From: Symsagittifera roscoffensis
Lineage: Eukaryota > Xenacoelomorpha > Acoela > Convolutidae
Direction: 5' to 3'
Assembly: GCF_963678635.1 (NCBI RefSeq)
Contig: NC_087069.1
Coordinates: 15,970,660-16,034,659, forward strand
DNA length: 64,000 nt
Shown here: positions 42,301 through 57,847 of the stretch, in pieces
How positions within the stretch are numbered: position 1 is the stretch's first letter
Layout: every line of letters begins with the position of its first letter
Made by a program: the position numbers and the translations under genes
The notes under the pieces: generated by a model
The model's database searches: none
Told to the model about the DNA's origin: nothing
What the model saw: the letters and a program-made list of their open reading frames with translations, nothing else

Positions 42301-45300
42301 CAAATAACACTACCCTTAGGACTCTTACGTTATTGTGAAACAAATGCAACAACTACCCCCACAGAAGAAGTAGCATATCGAGTCAACAATATATTACAAC
42401 TACTAGACATAGGCCAATCAACAATTCTTGATGAAGAATTATCAATAACAACAAATAAGTAACGAGAAAAGGAATACAGATTATTTCACAAAAACACCTT
42501 ATTTCAAACCAACATTTAAAAAATCGCATTACACAACAGAACAACAGAAATTTTTAACAATGTTTAATTTTCAACACTCTCAAAAAACACAGAACGAATT
42601 TGAAAAGTTAGCTGATTTACTATTAAAATACCCTACAGTTTACGCAACATCTAAATTTGATGTTGGAAAAACAAATTCACCACTTCATCTACCTTTGAAA
42701 CCTGACGCAGTATTCAAAAACAAAGAGCAAGGTAAGTACCAATTCACTTACATGATAAAGTAAATATAATACTTGACATTTTAGAACAATCTGAAATTGT
42801 ATCCCCAGTAAATAAAGAAGAACAACCAAAAGGAAAAATCTTTATCAACCCAGTTATCATCCTAGCCAAAGGAGAATCACTAAAAACAATTCTAGACGGC
42901 AGATATCTCAAATCGCTCATTGACGAATCTAAATGTAATTGGCCTATTGAGCCCATTCAAGTAATCCTAACAAAAATAAATGGTAAATATTTCACAACCG
43001 CAGATATGATTAGTGCATATAATCAAATGCGCGTGGACAAACAATCGCGACGATTGACACAATTTGTTATTGGAAATCAACAATACGAATTCAATAGATT
43101 ATTCTATGTAAAATCGATAGGACCAGCAGCTTTTTCAGCTCTTATGAGTAAAATTTTTAGACCACTTATACTCAAGAAAAATGCAATCACATACTTAATA
43201 ATAATTCAATAATATTTAATAATTCCCGCTTACTTCCACAAGCTAAATTACGACTCTCTACCCTTATAAGAGAGTGCACAGCTATAATATATACACTTAC
43301 CGAATATGAATTTTTGATACTTGGATCAAAACATCCAACAGTTTTGTTTACAGATCACCAACCAATTATATTTCCTTTTACACAAAAATCAAACCCAAAC
43401 CATAGAGTTTAGAGATTTCAACTAACACTAATGAAATTTCCGAACCTATATAAATGGACAACAGGAAAAAACCTTGCATTACCAGATACACTAAGCAGGA
43501 ATACACAAACTGAACAACTTACAAGAAAAACTACCGTTGAAAAATAACAAAATATAAAATTTTATCTCGCAAAAAATGAAACCTCACCACGCTTAGAACG
43601 TAAATATGCAGCATAAACTGACATAGATAAATCACAAATAAACTAAATACAACATTTCCCACTCTGTTTAGATTGTCAAATAACCACTATGATGTTGATT
43701 TATTAGGTACATCCACATTTAAACCAATTCCATATTCACATTGGATTAAAAACAACACCCAACAGAAACAAATTAAACAACAACTACACAAAAAATACCC
43801 TTTCCCGTTAATAGAAAAAGAAAATTGAACTGATACTATAAATTTATCAGGACCGCTACCAGAAAATTCAAAATAAACAATAAATCAAGTTTTCAATCTT
43901 CATGACCCACTTGACACGATACCTCTATCAAAACTAGAAGTAGACAAAATTTTTATAACAACAACAGAGAAAATTACACTAGAATTACTCCAAAAATGCC
44001 AAAATTTTGAGCCAGTTATCCGATTATTTAAATCATGGCACAAGTACAAAACTAAACCAGCAAAAGCTACCACAATTTTAGGAAATAAAACACTCCTCCG
44101 ATATTTCAGAAAATTTAACAATACTACTATAAATGAAAACACAGATCTTTTAGAATACCAAACACCGGATTTAAAGGTATTTGGTCTTCCTTTAAGTATG
44201 ATACTAATAGCATTCAATATGTCACATACACTCAATACAAAAAGACAAACAAGATCAGAAAAAACATATTCAAATTTTACACAAAATTTTTACTTCCCAA
44301 TTGCTCCAATTTGGATCAAACTATTGTGTAACGACTGTATAACATGTCAATTAAATAAACCTTACCCGAACCAAAAGCAAATTGCACAAAAACAAGATTT
44401 TAAAGAACAAAGTCTATATTTTAATCATAGAATTTTATTTGACACAGAAGGACCAATTTCACCATCTTCTGAAGGAAATTCTTATATAATGGTCATGTTG
44501 ATGCATTTACACACTATGTAGCACTCAACCCAGTACCATATTGTAATGCTTAATATGCATATACAACACTTTACGATCATTGGATAGCTAAGTTAGGACT
44601 AGCCGAAAAACTAGTCACAGACAACGGCACATAATTTATAAATAATGAAATCATAACACTTTGTCACTTATATAATATGAAACACAAGCCACGTACATCT
44701 CATGCACCTTGTACAAACGGATTAGTCCAAGGTATGAATCGTTCATTACAAGAATACCTTAGATGTATCATCAATGGAAATGATACACGATATACCGAAT
44801 GGTCAACAGATGTAAAATAATTCCCTTTATCTTATAATTCACAAATTACAACAACATTAGCAATGTAACCATATGAAATGGTATTTTATCAAAAACCACG
44901 AAAACTAATTTAGTTTACAGCAATTGCACATAAAAATCCACAAAGCTTTTGTCAACCAAATAAAGATTCAATATGGTATAATTTACCACTACATACGCAT
45001 GATGAAGATTACTTTCATCATCCACAAATTTTAAAATTAGCTTCCGGCACACATACCGAATGGGATTTTAATAGAGATTAAAAACATAAAGAAATACACC
45101 AAAAAGTAACAAAGAAATTGTTACAAAGACAAACAATAAGTAACCAAATCAATTCACGCTTTACGCCAGCAATAAATTTAAAAATCGGAACATTTGTTTC
45201 AATCCCAAATTTTACTACACAAAAAAGAATTTCTAAAAAATTACAACCACTCCGAAAAGGACCATATCAAATAAATGATAAACCCACTGAAGTAACATTC

Positions 45301-45627
45301 AAACTTACTGACTCCAGTAAGAAAGAAATTGTTCAACGTCGAAACAATCTATTACCTTATTATCCAAAAGAATACGCACTTCGCGAATTAACTCAATTAT
45401 TTTCTTTCACAGGTTTACAAATTATACAAGACAATCCCGAAATAGAAAAAACAAAAACATTGATAAAACAAAAAATCAAAAAAAACAACTCAACAAAAAA
45501 ATATAGCCCCCCAACCATCTCAAACACGAGAAATAAAAATACCTCAAAAAAGAAAGAAAAAATAGAAAATGATAGAAAAATTTTACCACCAGATCTTTAA
45601 CAAAAAATGGAACATTTTGTTTTGATT
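36327..45627 (+). mobile_element. Internal region of array copy 1 (fossil gag-pol)
   Basis: Parts recognisable in order: gag-like sequence (about 38548-41208) with a capsid-like block (SDWKRFTQEFSKMF) and an Asn/Arg/Ser/Tyr-rich tail in place of zinc knuckles; protease (IDSGAESNII near 41680); reverse transcriptase (TTADMISAYNQMRVDKQ near 43000); RNase H (TDHQPIIF, LPDTLSRN, 43250-43545); integrase (CNDCITCQ, TDNGT, then GMNRSLQEYL, 44200-44820) and a GPY/F-like module (LRKGPYQIND near 45260). The order is Ty3/gypsy. It is heavily broken, with dozens of interruptions, and lacks the far 3' part seen in copy 2. Confidence 0.82.
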
Positions 45628-47677
45628 TGTGTTTTTGTATTTTGTTAAAATTATAATTTGAAGATATCCCGGTTTGACCAAAAGTCGCTATCCTGGAACT
45701 TTTTTTATAAGAGTTTTACAACTTTTTGTAATTTTAGGCTCTGAGAATGTAACACGATAAGAACTGTTTCGTTTAGAAAAGTGTAATGTTGTTTATTCTT
45801 ACAAGGAAGTTGTAAGATAAGAACTTTTCCTAGAAAAAAACTTTCAATAAATTGAGAAATCATTTTTTCTTTCAAATTTAACGCTGATGGTCGAGTGTCT
45901 CTGAATTTGTCTCCTGTCTTGGGAAACCAGGTTCAAAGCCCGTAGTGAACCCAAAAAAAACTTTTTTAATCATGTCATCAGATAAAGAAAGAAGAAAAAA
46001 CGCAATTCTCTCACAGTAGCGACGATATAGACAAGCGGTCTGCGCTGAAATTCTTCATTTATTAAGCTGATTGCCATAGGCAAAAAAAAATGGAGGGATA
46101 GATGATGATATAAATTTTCTCGTCTCATTTCTTGTACCAAACGGTGAGTTTCTAACAAGAACTGATAGTGGAGTGGTACAACTAATGAGCGAAAAATCAG
46201 ACTCTTTTTCTTATTTTTTTTAGAAAGTTGTTATGACATTTTTCAACGTTCTTTGTTGTCGCAGAGTAGAATAACGACAACTCTGAAGCCAAAATGAAAT
46301 TATCAAAAAACGTGCCAGCCTTTTTGAGTTAGTTATTTGCTGATTTAAAGAAAAAATGTTCATCTATACCTGAACCCCACGTACAACACGTCCAAAGCCA
46401 TATGAGATGATTCGTGAAATATGAAATCTTCATTATGGTCGAAACTATTTCGAATCGTTAATTACGCATAAAAACATTTGTTTAAAAATATTTTTCAGGT
46501 TTATTGAAAAAAAAATCCTTTTTTTTTCGGAATTTTTTCGGACCAAACCGCATGCAATATAACCACTGTCTGATAGATTTAAATGCATACATTTTTGTGT
46601 AATGGTCAACCCTGGGTACATCATAAAGTTATAGATAAACACATTCAGTTCTAATCGATTACGCGTTGGTTTTAATGAAAGTTCCACCCACTGTTGAAAA
46701 TTGAATTACAGTTAATCTGGACTCAATAAATTTCTGTGGATCATCAGTTTTATCCATTTTAAACATTCCGGAGCCCACTGTAAGGCTTTATGTGCGATAC
46801 ATGAGAAATAAATACAAACTTAGCTAGCTTTCGATTTCATATAAACTCAAATTGAAAGACTTCAATTTCTCGCAGTCTCCTTTCCACGTAACAAAACTGT
46901 TTGTTTCTTAATGATGTTTCAAGAAAAGGAGGAAATTGAAAATCTCCGATGTACAAAATTGATCAAACGGAGCACTATTGAATAAAAAATGGCTTTTCTT
47001 TTGTATTTAATTGTTTTTTTTTCTCGTGAATCAGTGAGGAAAAACTGAGCAAAAAGTAAATCCAATATATATATTTTTAACACCTTGTTGTGGCTATAAA
47101 AAAGCCTTGTTTGCTACAAGTTTTCTCATATAAACGGTGAATCTCAGATTTCTCAACGTTTCTTTGTTCAGTATTTCCTGGTTGCAGTTTCTGTAGTTTC
47201 AACTAAATTGAAAATGGTCTAAGAGTTGTTCATTAAAAAATTGCACATACAATGTTGTTAAGATAATAAATAAAAATCAATGGAAAAATGGTCCAAAATG
47301 GAACCAGATCTAAAACTATATTTCATTATTGGATATTTTATCACTATAAAATATTTATTACTAACCAATCATGATCCATTTAACTAACAACCCACTTATT
47401 TGTAAGTGCTGAAATTACTTGTAATTTCAGCACCAGAGAGATTTGATAATAACTTAGAACATTGTTGCCTCCCCAGGAGACTTAATCGCAAACGACCAGT
47501 ATATTCTAGAATTATTGAGACTAAAAGAGACTAGCTAATATAATATAAAAAGATTAAGATCGGTATTAGACTAAGAAGTTGCACGAATCTATCCGGCCGA
47601 AAATAAGATAGCGTGACGAGAAGACGGTGTACCCTATCTGAAATTACTCTATGATTTAACCCAAAGAATCTAACTCA
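45628..47677 (+). repeat. Array LTR, second copy (shared between copies 1 and 2)
   Basis: About one percent different from 34287-36326 by eye, same TG start and CTCA end, with the tRNA-like segment and hairpin conserved. It serves both as the 3' LTR of copy 1 and the 5' LTR of copy 2. Confidence 0.75.
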
Positions 47678-50600
47678 TCTGGTGCGACCAAAAGTCTCGA
47701 ACCAGGCCTTACAAAACAAATTAGCTTAGAAATATCAAAATAGACTAGAATTAGACAACACATTTTCAAACATGTTACACGACAATAATCTAATTGAATT
47801 GTTTCTACGACTCAAAAGATTAGAGCCGCTATTCCGAACAATACGAGAACTACCCGGTATTGGAAGAACATCTCGGACAAGAGACGACACACGACTACGG
47901 AGAAACATACAATCAAGTTTCTTGGTCGTACGGCAAAGCCAACACAAACTTTTATGTTTAGAATCTTATTAGCAATGAATTTAGATTTTCATTTGCAAAC
48001 ATTGAATCCTTGAAGCAACATCTTCAATGATCCTTAAAGGCGCTAACCTTACTATTGTACAAAATCTAATCGTTAAAGGCGCTAATCTTACTACAAATTA
48101 TGAACAGTTATGATTAAGTTTCAGCTGGAATATAACCACAATCTTTCATGCCTATTTTTTAGATTTGCGAGTATCATTTTAGTACTAGTAGAGGTTATTC
48201 AGCAGAAAATTTGTGGAATTTGAGAAAACCAGTTTTTATTTTTCTCAACGAGATAAGAAAATAGCCGAAAACTTGAGATTTCCGAAAACTTTTCCAAAAT
48301 TTTGACTAATTGAAATTTTTCAAATAATCTAACCATTCTAATTAAGATAAACAGTGAAGAACTTCGGTTATCCATCCTTCACTTGACCCCCCTCTTACCT
48401 GACCCAGGCTAATACTTAAACTTAGTAAGTTTAAAATAGTATTTAACGAACTTCTTGCGTTCTAATTATACCTGAACCCTGTGGATCGATTTACTATTCT
48501 CCAACCCTTGAAAACACTCACTACCCCTAAGTAAGATTAAGTAAGTTAGCACCTTAACATAGACTAGTCACGAGAAAATAACAATCATTCTCCGGAAACA
48601 ATATATTCTTTTCTCTCCAACCCTGAATACAAGACCCAAGTTAGGCTAACCACAAAAAATTGCAAGGAATAACTGTCTAGGATAGTAAAATCACTAATAA
48701 CAATCTTGCATCCACCATCCTAAACCTTATGTCACTAAATAACTTAGGAAACAAACAAACAATTCTATTACACAATTGTGAAATCAACAACGAAAAATAC
48801 GATCTCGTAATCAATCCACACAAACAAACAATAGAATATATTCGAACAAAAAGACAAATGGTAAAAAGAAAAATTTTAAGTAAACAGTGACAAATTACAC
48901 AAAAAAGATTTTAAAAGCGAAGAAACGCAGTCTCCGAATCGAAAACCAGTAATTTAGATGCACTCTAAAAATAAAAAGACTCGAAAAATAAAAACTACCC
49001 ATTCAAAGATCAATTGTATTTTTCTGACTCAGAAACCACTTCACATTCATCATTACAAGGAAAACGAAGAATAAAAAAGACATACGAAAACAAACCAGTA
49101 CGTCCCTACAATTGGAATCAGTCAATTAAACACATTGAACATTACGAAATACAGTCATAAAACACAGAAATGGACCAAAGTGAAGAAAGTCCAGATGAAA
49201 ACTCTGTCTTCCCAGTTCTTATTATTTCACTAACTGATGATAGAGGACAAAAACAGTTTTGCTACAACTTACCCGCAAATTTATTCGAACAAGGAATTAG
49301 CCCATGCGAAGCAGATTTTCTAGAAAAAAATTGAAAGACAAATTATCGATCATTATTTAAAATGAATATGTAATCTAACACAACAATAGGGAATTTATAC
49401 CATAGAAATCAGTACACCAAGTAAATTTAATCGTAAATATCTCATTCAAACAGACGAAATCGACATCGAATTTTCAAAAGTATTCACAGAATACATAACA
49501 AACATACAAAATCAAAACTCGCAAAGAGCGAATTCAATATTAACTAATGAAGTATTTGCAATATTATATAGTTATCTATCTATACCAGAAAAAACTGAAA
49601 TCCAAAGTACATCACCAGTTTAAACATCTAGACACACGACATTAAGAAAGGAAAATGCAGCATTCTCAGATTTTTTGAACACAATCCGTGAAAATTTATC
49701 AAACAATGGAGTCTCACAAAATGTTAAACATGATCTACAAAAAATATTAGAATGGATTATTTTTGATTATTTTACACATAATATAGATTTAATTTCACAA
49801 GCATGAAAAAGTTTCAGACACCAAAGTACAAACGACGACACTGTTTTATCAGAACAATCAGATTATGTTTGAGCTCCCGAATGTTCTCACCCACTTTTTT
49901 TGAATATCCCAATAGATATATCCAGTCAAGCAATTAATACAATTTCTATTCACAAAGACTATGTAAAAGTAATTCCACTTACAATAAGCGGAACACCTTT
50001 AAACTATATTTCACTTTTATCTGATCGAAAAGGAAATAATAGTTTAAACTCACCTATTGTACCACCACAAGAAAATTTAAATGGAACTAGAAATCTTACC
50101 AAACAAGATATTCAAACACCATCACATTTTGTAAATGAAGAAATAGTCGAAACAATAGTAGCAACCACACAACAAAGTATATCACCAATAAACCCAAATT
50201 TGACAACGCCAAAAACTAAAAATCCAACATTACCACAGGTAACATTACAATCAACGGTTAAACCTTCCGTTGCCTCAAAATATTCACATATGGACTATCA
50301 GACATATAGACCAATGACGAAACCAACGCAAAAACGGACAACATTCACGTGAAACAACTTTGCAGAACACAATTATAATTATGTCAACCATCCACAAACT
50401 ACTCATCCTCCCCGAACGAAAAAGCATAATCAATTCTTTTCACAAAGATCAAAATTCCCACAAACATCAAACAATTCAGTAAATTTTCATAACTACCCAC
50501 ATACTTCACAAGATAAGAGTGAAAACTACCCATTTTAGCAACAAAACAGAAATAAACAACAAACACCTTAATATACACCTAACTATTTGTCATGAGACGA

Positions 50601-53600
50601 TGACGACTTCTACCAACCTTCTACCAACCGTGTAAAAGAACCTCGACAAAATTATGCATCTCAAAATACAAATTTTTATCCACAAAATTCAGCTAGTACA
50701 CAAACTCACCAACAACTACAAATGACAAACCCAACTAGTACACAACCCTATCAATCAATGCAAACACAAAACCCTGTCAGTACACATTCTTATCAACCAA
50801 CACGAATGCAAAATGAAAATCCGTTGCTATATTATTTACAACAACACGAAATAACAAAAAGTCAACTAACAAATTTTTCACAAATCCCAAATGCCGCAGA
50901 ATTACTACAAATGACAATGAATCCATACGTAATGGCTGGATCATAAATAACATCGAATAAACTATCAATGGTATTCACAGGCACAGACCCTGAATATTCC
51001 CTAGAAGATTATTTAAATGCAGTCACAGCAAATCTAATTTTGAATATAGGACCTCAACCAATAAATACACTACTTCACAAAAATTTGATACACAGATGCA
51101 TCGCATTAATCCAAACAACGCTAGATGGCGCAGTTCAAAAATGAATTTCAGTTTTACATATAGAAATAAAATCAGATTGGAAAAGATTTACACAAGAGTT
51201 TTCAAAAATGTTTGATTCTGAAAGAAACAAACAACATCAAAGAGTTTTTTGCAATGAAATTCGTAGGATACCAATTAAAACAATCAAACAATTGGCAGTT
51301 AGAATCGAAAAGCATAATCACTTAATACTCATGATTAACAAAACACAAAAATGAAAGAAATGTTATTGATGACTCTAACACCTCAATTAAGGAAAATAGC
51401 AATCAAAAAGAGAGCATCACATCCCTCCTCAATTCGAGAACCAGATTTATATTTTAGAAAACCAGTTGATAAATTAGAACAAGCTGAAATCACAGGGAAA
51501 CTTGAAGAAACAGAGAACCTTGAACTACAATACGTTAATCGAATCCAAACAAATACTATACACATAAATAACATCCATGATTCAGACATAGATTTATCAG
51601 AAAAAATCACTGAAAAATTGAACATATATGAGAAAAATCCAAATTTTAGAGGCAAACCATCCTTTAAAAATGGTGCAGTTATTGCCGTCGATACGGACAT
51701 AGCATTTTTGAATGTAAACAAAAGCAACAAGATAACCAAAACAAACCACAAAAGTATAAAGAACCAAATAAATAAATCCATCAATACATGAAAAAAGGTC
51801 AAAATTTACCAAATAAAAGTATTCACAGTAATAATAGCTCTGGAAAACAACTTCCAAATAATTCCAATTATTCGAGAAATCAATGATCTTATAACTATAG
51901 TCATGAGGCAGATTACCAGAACAAAGAAATTTACGAAATTTCTCGCAAAGTAGATATAGTCGATAAAATATTCGAAATAATCAGTATCGAAACAACTATT
52001 TACGATCAAATTCGAACAGAACAGAATATTTGTTTGTTAACAGTTCCCATTCAAACTCTAAGAATAGACACTATTCAAACAACAGATCAAGAAACTCATC
52101 TTATAATAGAAAAAGGAGTTTTTCCAACAATAGAAATAGGAGCTATTCAAACAATCGAAATCAATATTATCAAAACAACATATCAAGGAATAATTCAAAC
52201 AACAGATCAAATTATCAAAGATCCAACAACAATCACTATCAAAATTTATCACGACATAACTCACAAAATAGGAATTCACATTACACTAATCGACAAAGAA
52301 ATTATTCCCAATCCCCTCATCGAAATAATAACAGTTACCCAGATTCCCACAATAACTTTAGGAGCAATACACCAAAACATTAAAGGCAAATTATTCAAGT
52401 AAAACAGCTGAAGAAACAAATTCAGACCCTCCTGGTATCGATAATACGGAAACTACTGAATTACAATTGAATCACATAAATTGTGATTCAACAGACAGCG
52501 AAAGCGATACAGATAACACCATCTCAATTAGTATGATTAAAGTTGAAAATGACTATGAACCCGTTTTTAATGAACAACATTTTCATTCACATGTATATGA
52601 AAATCAATTAGAGCTTCTTCACAATTATTACACTAGACCTATAAGTAAAAATATACCAGCAGTGCAAGAAGTAAATAAAATAAACACTCTAATCAAACCC
52701 GAAAAAGAACAAGTGCAATGTTCAAATACAAACCACATTTATCAAAACCTTCAAAAAGAATTACCAAAAGAAAAAATTTGGACAATTCCATTTCTCTTAG
52801 AGAGCCCAAAAAAAAAGTAATTTCAACCACCAGATCTTGAAATAGGTTTTCTAATTGACTCAGGAGCAGAATCAAATATCATTTAAATTCCCACTTGGAA
52901 CGAAATTCAAATTCTCCATCCAAAATTAATACTCTGAACAACAACTAGTAAACAAGCAACAGCACAAGGCTCAGCATTAACAAACTATGGAAAATTTTAA
53001 CTTTTTCATGTTTCCACTAGAACAATGAAACAAAACAAACTCCTAAACAAACTGTTTAAACAAACATTCCTCATAATGGACATAAAACACAATATCATTG
53101 GAATACCATTTATAACAAAACATATACCAACAATAAACATGTTAAATAGTAAAACTCAAATAAAAGATAAATACACAAAAACGAAAAACACAGCTTTAAC
53201 ATTTTTTCAAAGAATGAACAAACAACCACCTTTTCTCTCCAAATTTTATCCTATATACACTCAGGAACGAAAATACCTGAAACCACTATCAGGACATGTA
53301 TATAATTTCTCAATCAAACAAGTTCATCAATATGATAAAAAACAAAATAAACAAGGTCTCTTCATGTCATACCTTGAATTTAGACCAATTCATAAATTTT
53401 TTTGAGTAACAATCTCATCCATAAAATACAGGAAACGTTCAAACTCCGATTTTATTTCCTTAGATTGAAACAACAATTCACCATACCAAATAACACTACC
53501 CTTAGGACTCTTACGTTATTGTGAAACAAATGCAACAACTACCCCCACAGAAGAAGTAGCATATCGAGTCAACAATATATTACAACTACTAGACATAGGC

Positions 53601-56600
53601 CAATCAACAATTCTTGATGAAGAATTATCAATAACAACAAATAAGTAACGAGAAAAGGAATACAGATTATTTCACAAAAACACCTTATTTCAAACCAACA
53701 TTCAAAAAATGGCATTACACAACAGAACAACAGAAATTTTTAACAATGTTTAATTTTCAACACTCTCAAATAACACAGAACGAATTTGAAAAGTTAGCTG
53801 ATTTACTATTAAAATACCCTACAGTTTACGCAACATCTAAATTTGATGTTGGAAAAACAAATTCACCACTTCATCTACCTTTGAAACCTGACGCAGTTTT
53901 CAAAAACAAAGAGCAAGTAAAATACCAATTCACTTACATGATAAAGTAAATATAATACTTGACATTTTAGAACAATCTGAAATTGTATCCCCAGTAAATA
54001 AAGAAGAACAACCAAAAGGAAAAATCTTTATCAACCCAGTTATCAACCTAGCCAAAGGAGAATCACTAAAAACAGTTCTAGATGCCAGATATCTCAAATC
54101 GCTCATTGACGAATCTAAATGTAATTGGCCTATTGAGCCCATTCAAGTAATCCTAACAAAAATAAATGGTAAATATTTCACAACCGCAGATATGATTAGT
54201 GCATATAATCAAATGCGCGTGGACAAACAATCGCGACAATTGACACAATTTGTTATTGGAAATCAACAATACGAATTCAATAGATTATTCTATGTAAAAT
54301 CCATAGAACCAGCAGCTTTTTTAGCTTTTATGAGTAAAATTTTTAGACCACTTATACTCAAGAAAAATGCAATCACATACTTAATAATAATTCAATAATA
54401 TTTAATAATTCCCGCTTACTTACACAAGCTAAATTACGACTCTCTACTCTTATAAGAGAATGCACAGCTATAATATATACACTTACCGAATATGAATTTT
54501 TGATACTTGGATCAAAACATCCAACAGTTTTGTTTACAGATCACCAACCAATTATATTTCCTTTTACACAAAAATCAAACCCAAACCATAGAGTTTAGAG
54601 ATTTCAACTAACACTAATGAAATTTCCGAACCTACATAAATGGACAACAGGAAAAAACCTTGCATTACCAGATACACTAAGCAGGAATACACAAACTGAA
54701 CAACTTACAAGAAAAACTACCGTTGAAAAATAACAAAATATAAAATTTTATCTCGCAAAAAATGAAACCTCACCACACTTAGAACGTAAATATGCAGCAT
54801 ATACTGACATAGATAAATCACAAATAAACTAAATACAACATTTCCCACTCTGTTTAGATTGTCAAATAACCACTATGATGTTGATTTATTAGGTACATCC
54901 ACATTTAAACCAATTCCATATTCACATTGGATTAAAAACAACACCCAACAGAAACAAATTAAACAACAACTACACAAAAAATACCCTTTCCCGTTAATAG
55001 AAAAAGAAAATTGAACTGATACTATAAATTTATCAGGACCGCTACCAGAAAATTCAAAATAAACAATAAATCAAGTTTTCAATCTTCATGACCCACTTGA
55101 CACGATACCTCTATCAAAACTAGAAGTAGACAAAATTTTTATAACAACAACAGAGAAAATTACACTAGAATTACTCCAAAAATGCCAAAATTTTGAGCCA
55201 GTTATCCGATTATTTAAATCATGGCACAAGTACAAAACTAAACCAGCAAAAGCTACCACAATTTTAGGAAATAAAACACTCCTCCGATATTTCAGAAAAT
55301 TTAACAATACTACTATAAATGAAAACACAGATCTTTTAGAATACCAAACACCCGATTTAAAGGTACTTGGTCTTCCTTTAAGTATGATACTAATAGCATT
55401 CAATATGTCACATACACTCAATACAAAAAGACAAACAAGATCAGAAAAAACATACTCAAATTTTACACAAAATTTTTACTTCCCAATTGCACCAATTTGG
55501 ATCAAACTATTGTGTAACGACTGTATAACATGTCAATTAAATAAACCTTACCCGAACCAAAAGCAAATTGCACAAAAACAAGATTTTAAAGAACAAAGTC
55601 TATATTTTAATCGTAGAATTTTATTTGACACAGAAGGACCAATTTCACCATCTTCTGAAGGAAATTCTTATATAATGGTCATGTTGATGCATTTACACAC
55701 TATGTAGCACTCAACCCAGTACCATATTGTAATGCTTAATATGCATATACAACACTTAAAGATCATTGGATAGCTAAGTTCGGACTACCCGAAAAACTAG
55801 TCACAGACAACGGCACATAATTTATAAATAATGAAATCATAACACTTTGTCACTTATATAATATGAAACACAAGCCACGTACATCTCATGCACCTTGTAC
55901 AAACGGATTATTCGAAGGTATGAATCGTTCATTACAAGAATACCTTAGATGTATCATCAATGGAAATGATACACGATATACCGAATGGTCAACAGATGTA
56001 AAATTATTCCCTTTATCTTATAATTCACAAATTACAACAACATTAGGAATGTAACCATATGAAATGGTATTTTATCAAAAACCACGAAAACCAATTTAGT
56101 TTCAGCAATTGCACATAAAAATCCACAAAGCTATTGTCAACCAAATAAAGATTCAATATGGTATAATTTACCACTACATACGCATGATGAAGATTACTTT
56201 CATCATCCACAAATTTTAAAATTAGCTTCCGGCACACATACCAAATGGGATTTTAATAGAGATTAAAAACATAAAGAAATACACCAAAAAGTAACAAAGA
56301 AATTGTTACAAAGACAAACAATAAGTAACCAAATCAATTCACGCCTTACGCCAGCAATAAATTTAAAAATCGGAACATTTGTTTCAATCCCAAATTTTAC
56401 TACACAAAAAAGAATTTCTAAAAAATTACAACCACTCCGAAAAGGACCATATAAAATAAATGATAAACCCACTGAAGTAACATTCAAACTTACTGACTCC
56501 AGTAAGAAAGAAATTGTTCAACGTCGAAACAATCTATTACCTTATTATCCAAAAGAATACGCACTTCGCGAATTAACTCAATTATTTTCTTTCACAGGTT

Positions 56601-57847
56601 TACAAATTATACAAGACAATCCCGAAATAGAAAAAACAAAAACATTGATGAAACAAAAAATCAAAAAAACAACTCAACAAAAAAATATAGCCCCCCAACC
56701 ATCTCAAACACGAGAAATAAAAATACCTCAAAAAAGAAAGAAAAAATAGAAAATGATAGAAAAATTTTACCACAAGATCTTCAACAAAAATTTGAACAAA
56801 AGAATCATCACGACTTAGAAGTCAACCACGAAAAATTTATAAAACATTCATCCCACAACCTAAATATTGCAGAAAGTTGAATTTCAAAAACAGCTTTAAA
56901 ATCAATATTAAAATTCTTTTAGTCATTTTGATTTTCACCTTTTCAATAACATACTGAGAACACACTTGAACAAGTTTAATTCAAAATCAGCCAATAGAAT
57001 TCACTCCCATTCATCACCTTATTAAAACCAGCACAACTTTACTAGCCGATAGATTTTAATCTCCAGTCATATCTATAACTATAACTTTACGACCTCCAGG
57101 TCAAAAATAAGCAACCTGCTAAAAATTGACAACTAAAATAAACACTTCTTCAATATTACAACCCTCCCCTATCAAACAGTACAAAGATCAACAATAAATT
57201 CCCAACTCAGACCTCAAAAACCCTCCAACCAAAAATAGCAAATTAGCCTAAAGAGCAAAAGACACATGATCATTTGGCCTAAAATGCAAATATTTCCAAG
57301 ATACCCCCCAATTATCCCTAGAACACAAACAAAACTATGAAGACCTCCCAAACACCATAAAATAACCCCTCAACAATATTTGACAAAACTCAACCCACTT
57401 GTCAAAAAATCAATAAATAATCCGACCGCACTCGAATTTAGCCCCACAACCTTAAAAAAGATTCGACGATTGTAATTTTCTGCAATCTTTTTTTAAGTTT
57501 ATACTCCCTATTTGAAATATGTTGCCAACTTTCCCAAATCTTTGATCACCTCCACAGGTACGAAAAACTTTAAGTCTATTTGAATGATTCGAACCATCTT
57601 AGAACTGATGTTTTTCTACTATTCATACTTTTTCTGACATTTTTAACATCCCTCATCATGACAATGTGCAAATGTATAAAAAAAGGCAATTGTCACATTC
57701 TTTTTAGCAACCATTCTTTTAATTCTTTTCATTGACGAATATTATAACAAACATAAATCTTCTCGATAAAAAACTCAAATACCCTTTAAACATTGCTAAT
57801 CAACCACCACCCCACCAAACCCCACCAACAACTTCCCAAGAAAACCC
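47678..57847 (+). mobile_element. Internal region of array copy 2, the longest copy (fossil)
   Basis: Same parts as copy 1: gag-like 49900-52400, protease near 52855, reverse transcriptase 53750-54400, RNase H 54430-54735, integrase 55390-56070, GPY/F-like module about 56430. It then continues a further 1.1 kb, including an envelope-like stretch, before the next LTR. Heavily broken, with dozens of interruptions. Confidence 0.82.
56870..57720 (+). pseudogene. Possible envelope-like remnant in copy 2
   Basis: After the integrase tail, a basic lead-in and hydrophobic stretch (FKINIKILLVILIFTFSITY) reads like a signal peptide near 56880-56950. About 650 bases on, LLFILFLTFLTSLIMTMCKC followed by basic residues reads like a membrane anchor with a short Cys/Lys tail (near 57620-57700). 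Signal, ectodomain, anchor is the layout of an envelope gene placed after pol, as in nematode and insect errantivirus-like elements. Decayed; family not recognisable; inference from hydropathy. Confidence 0.35.
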
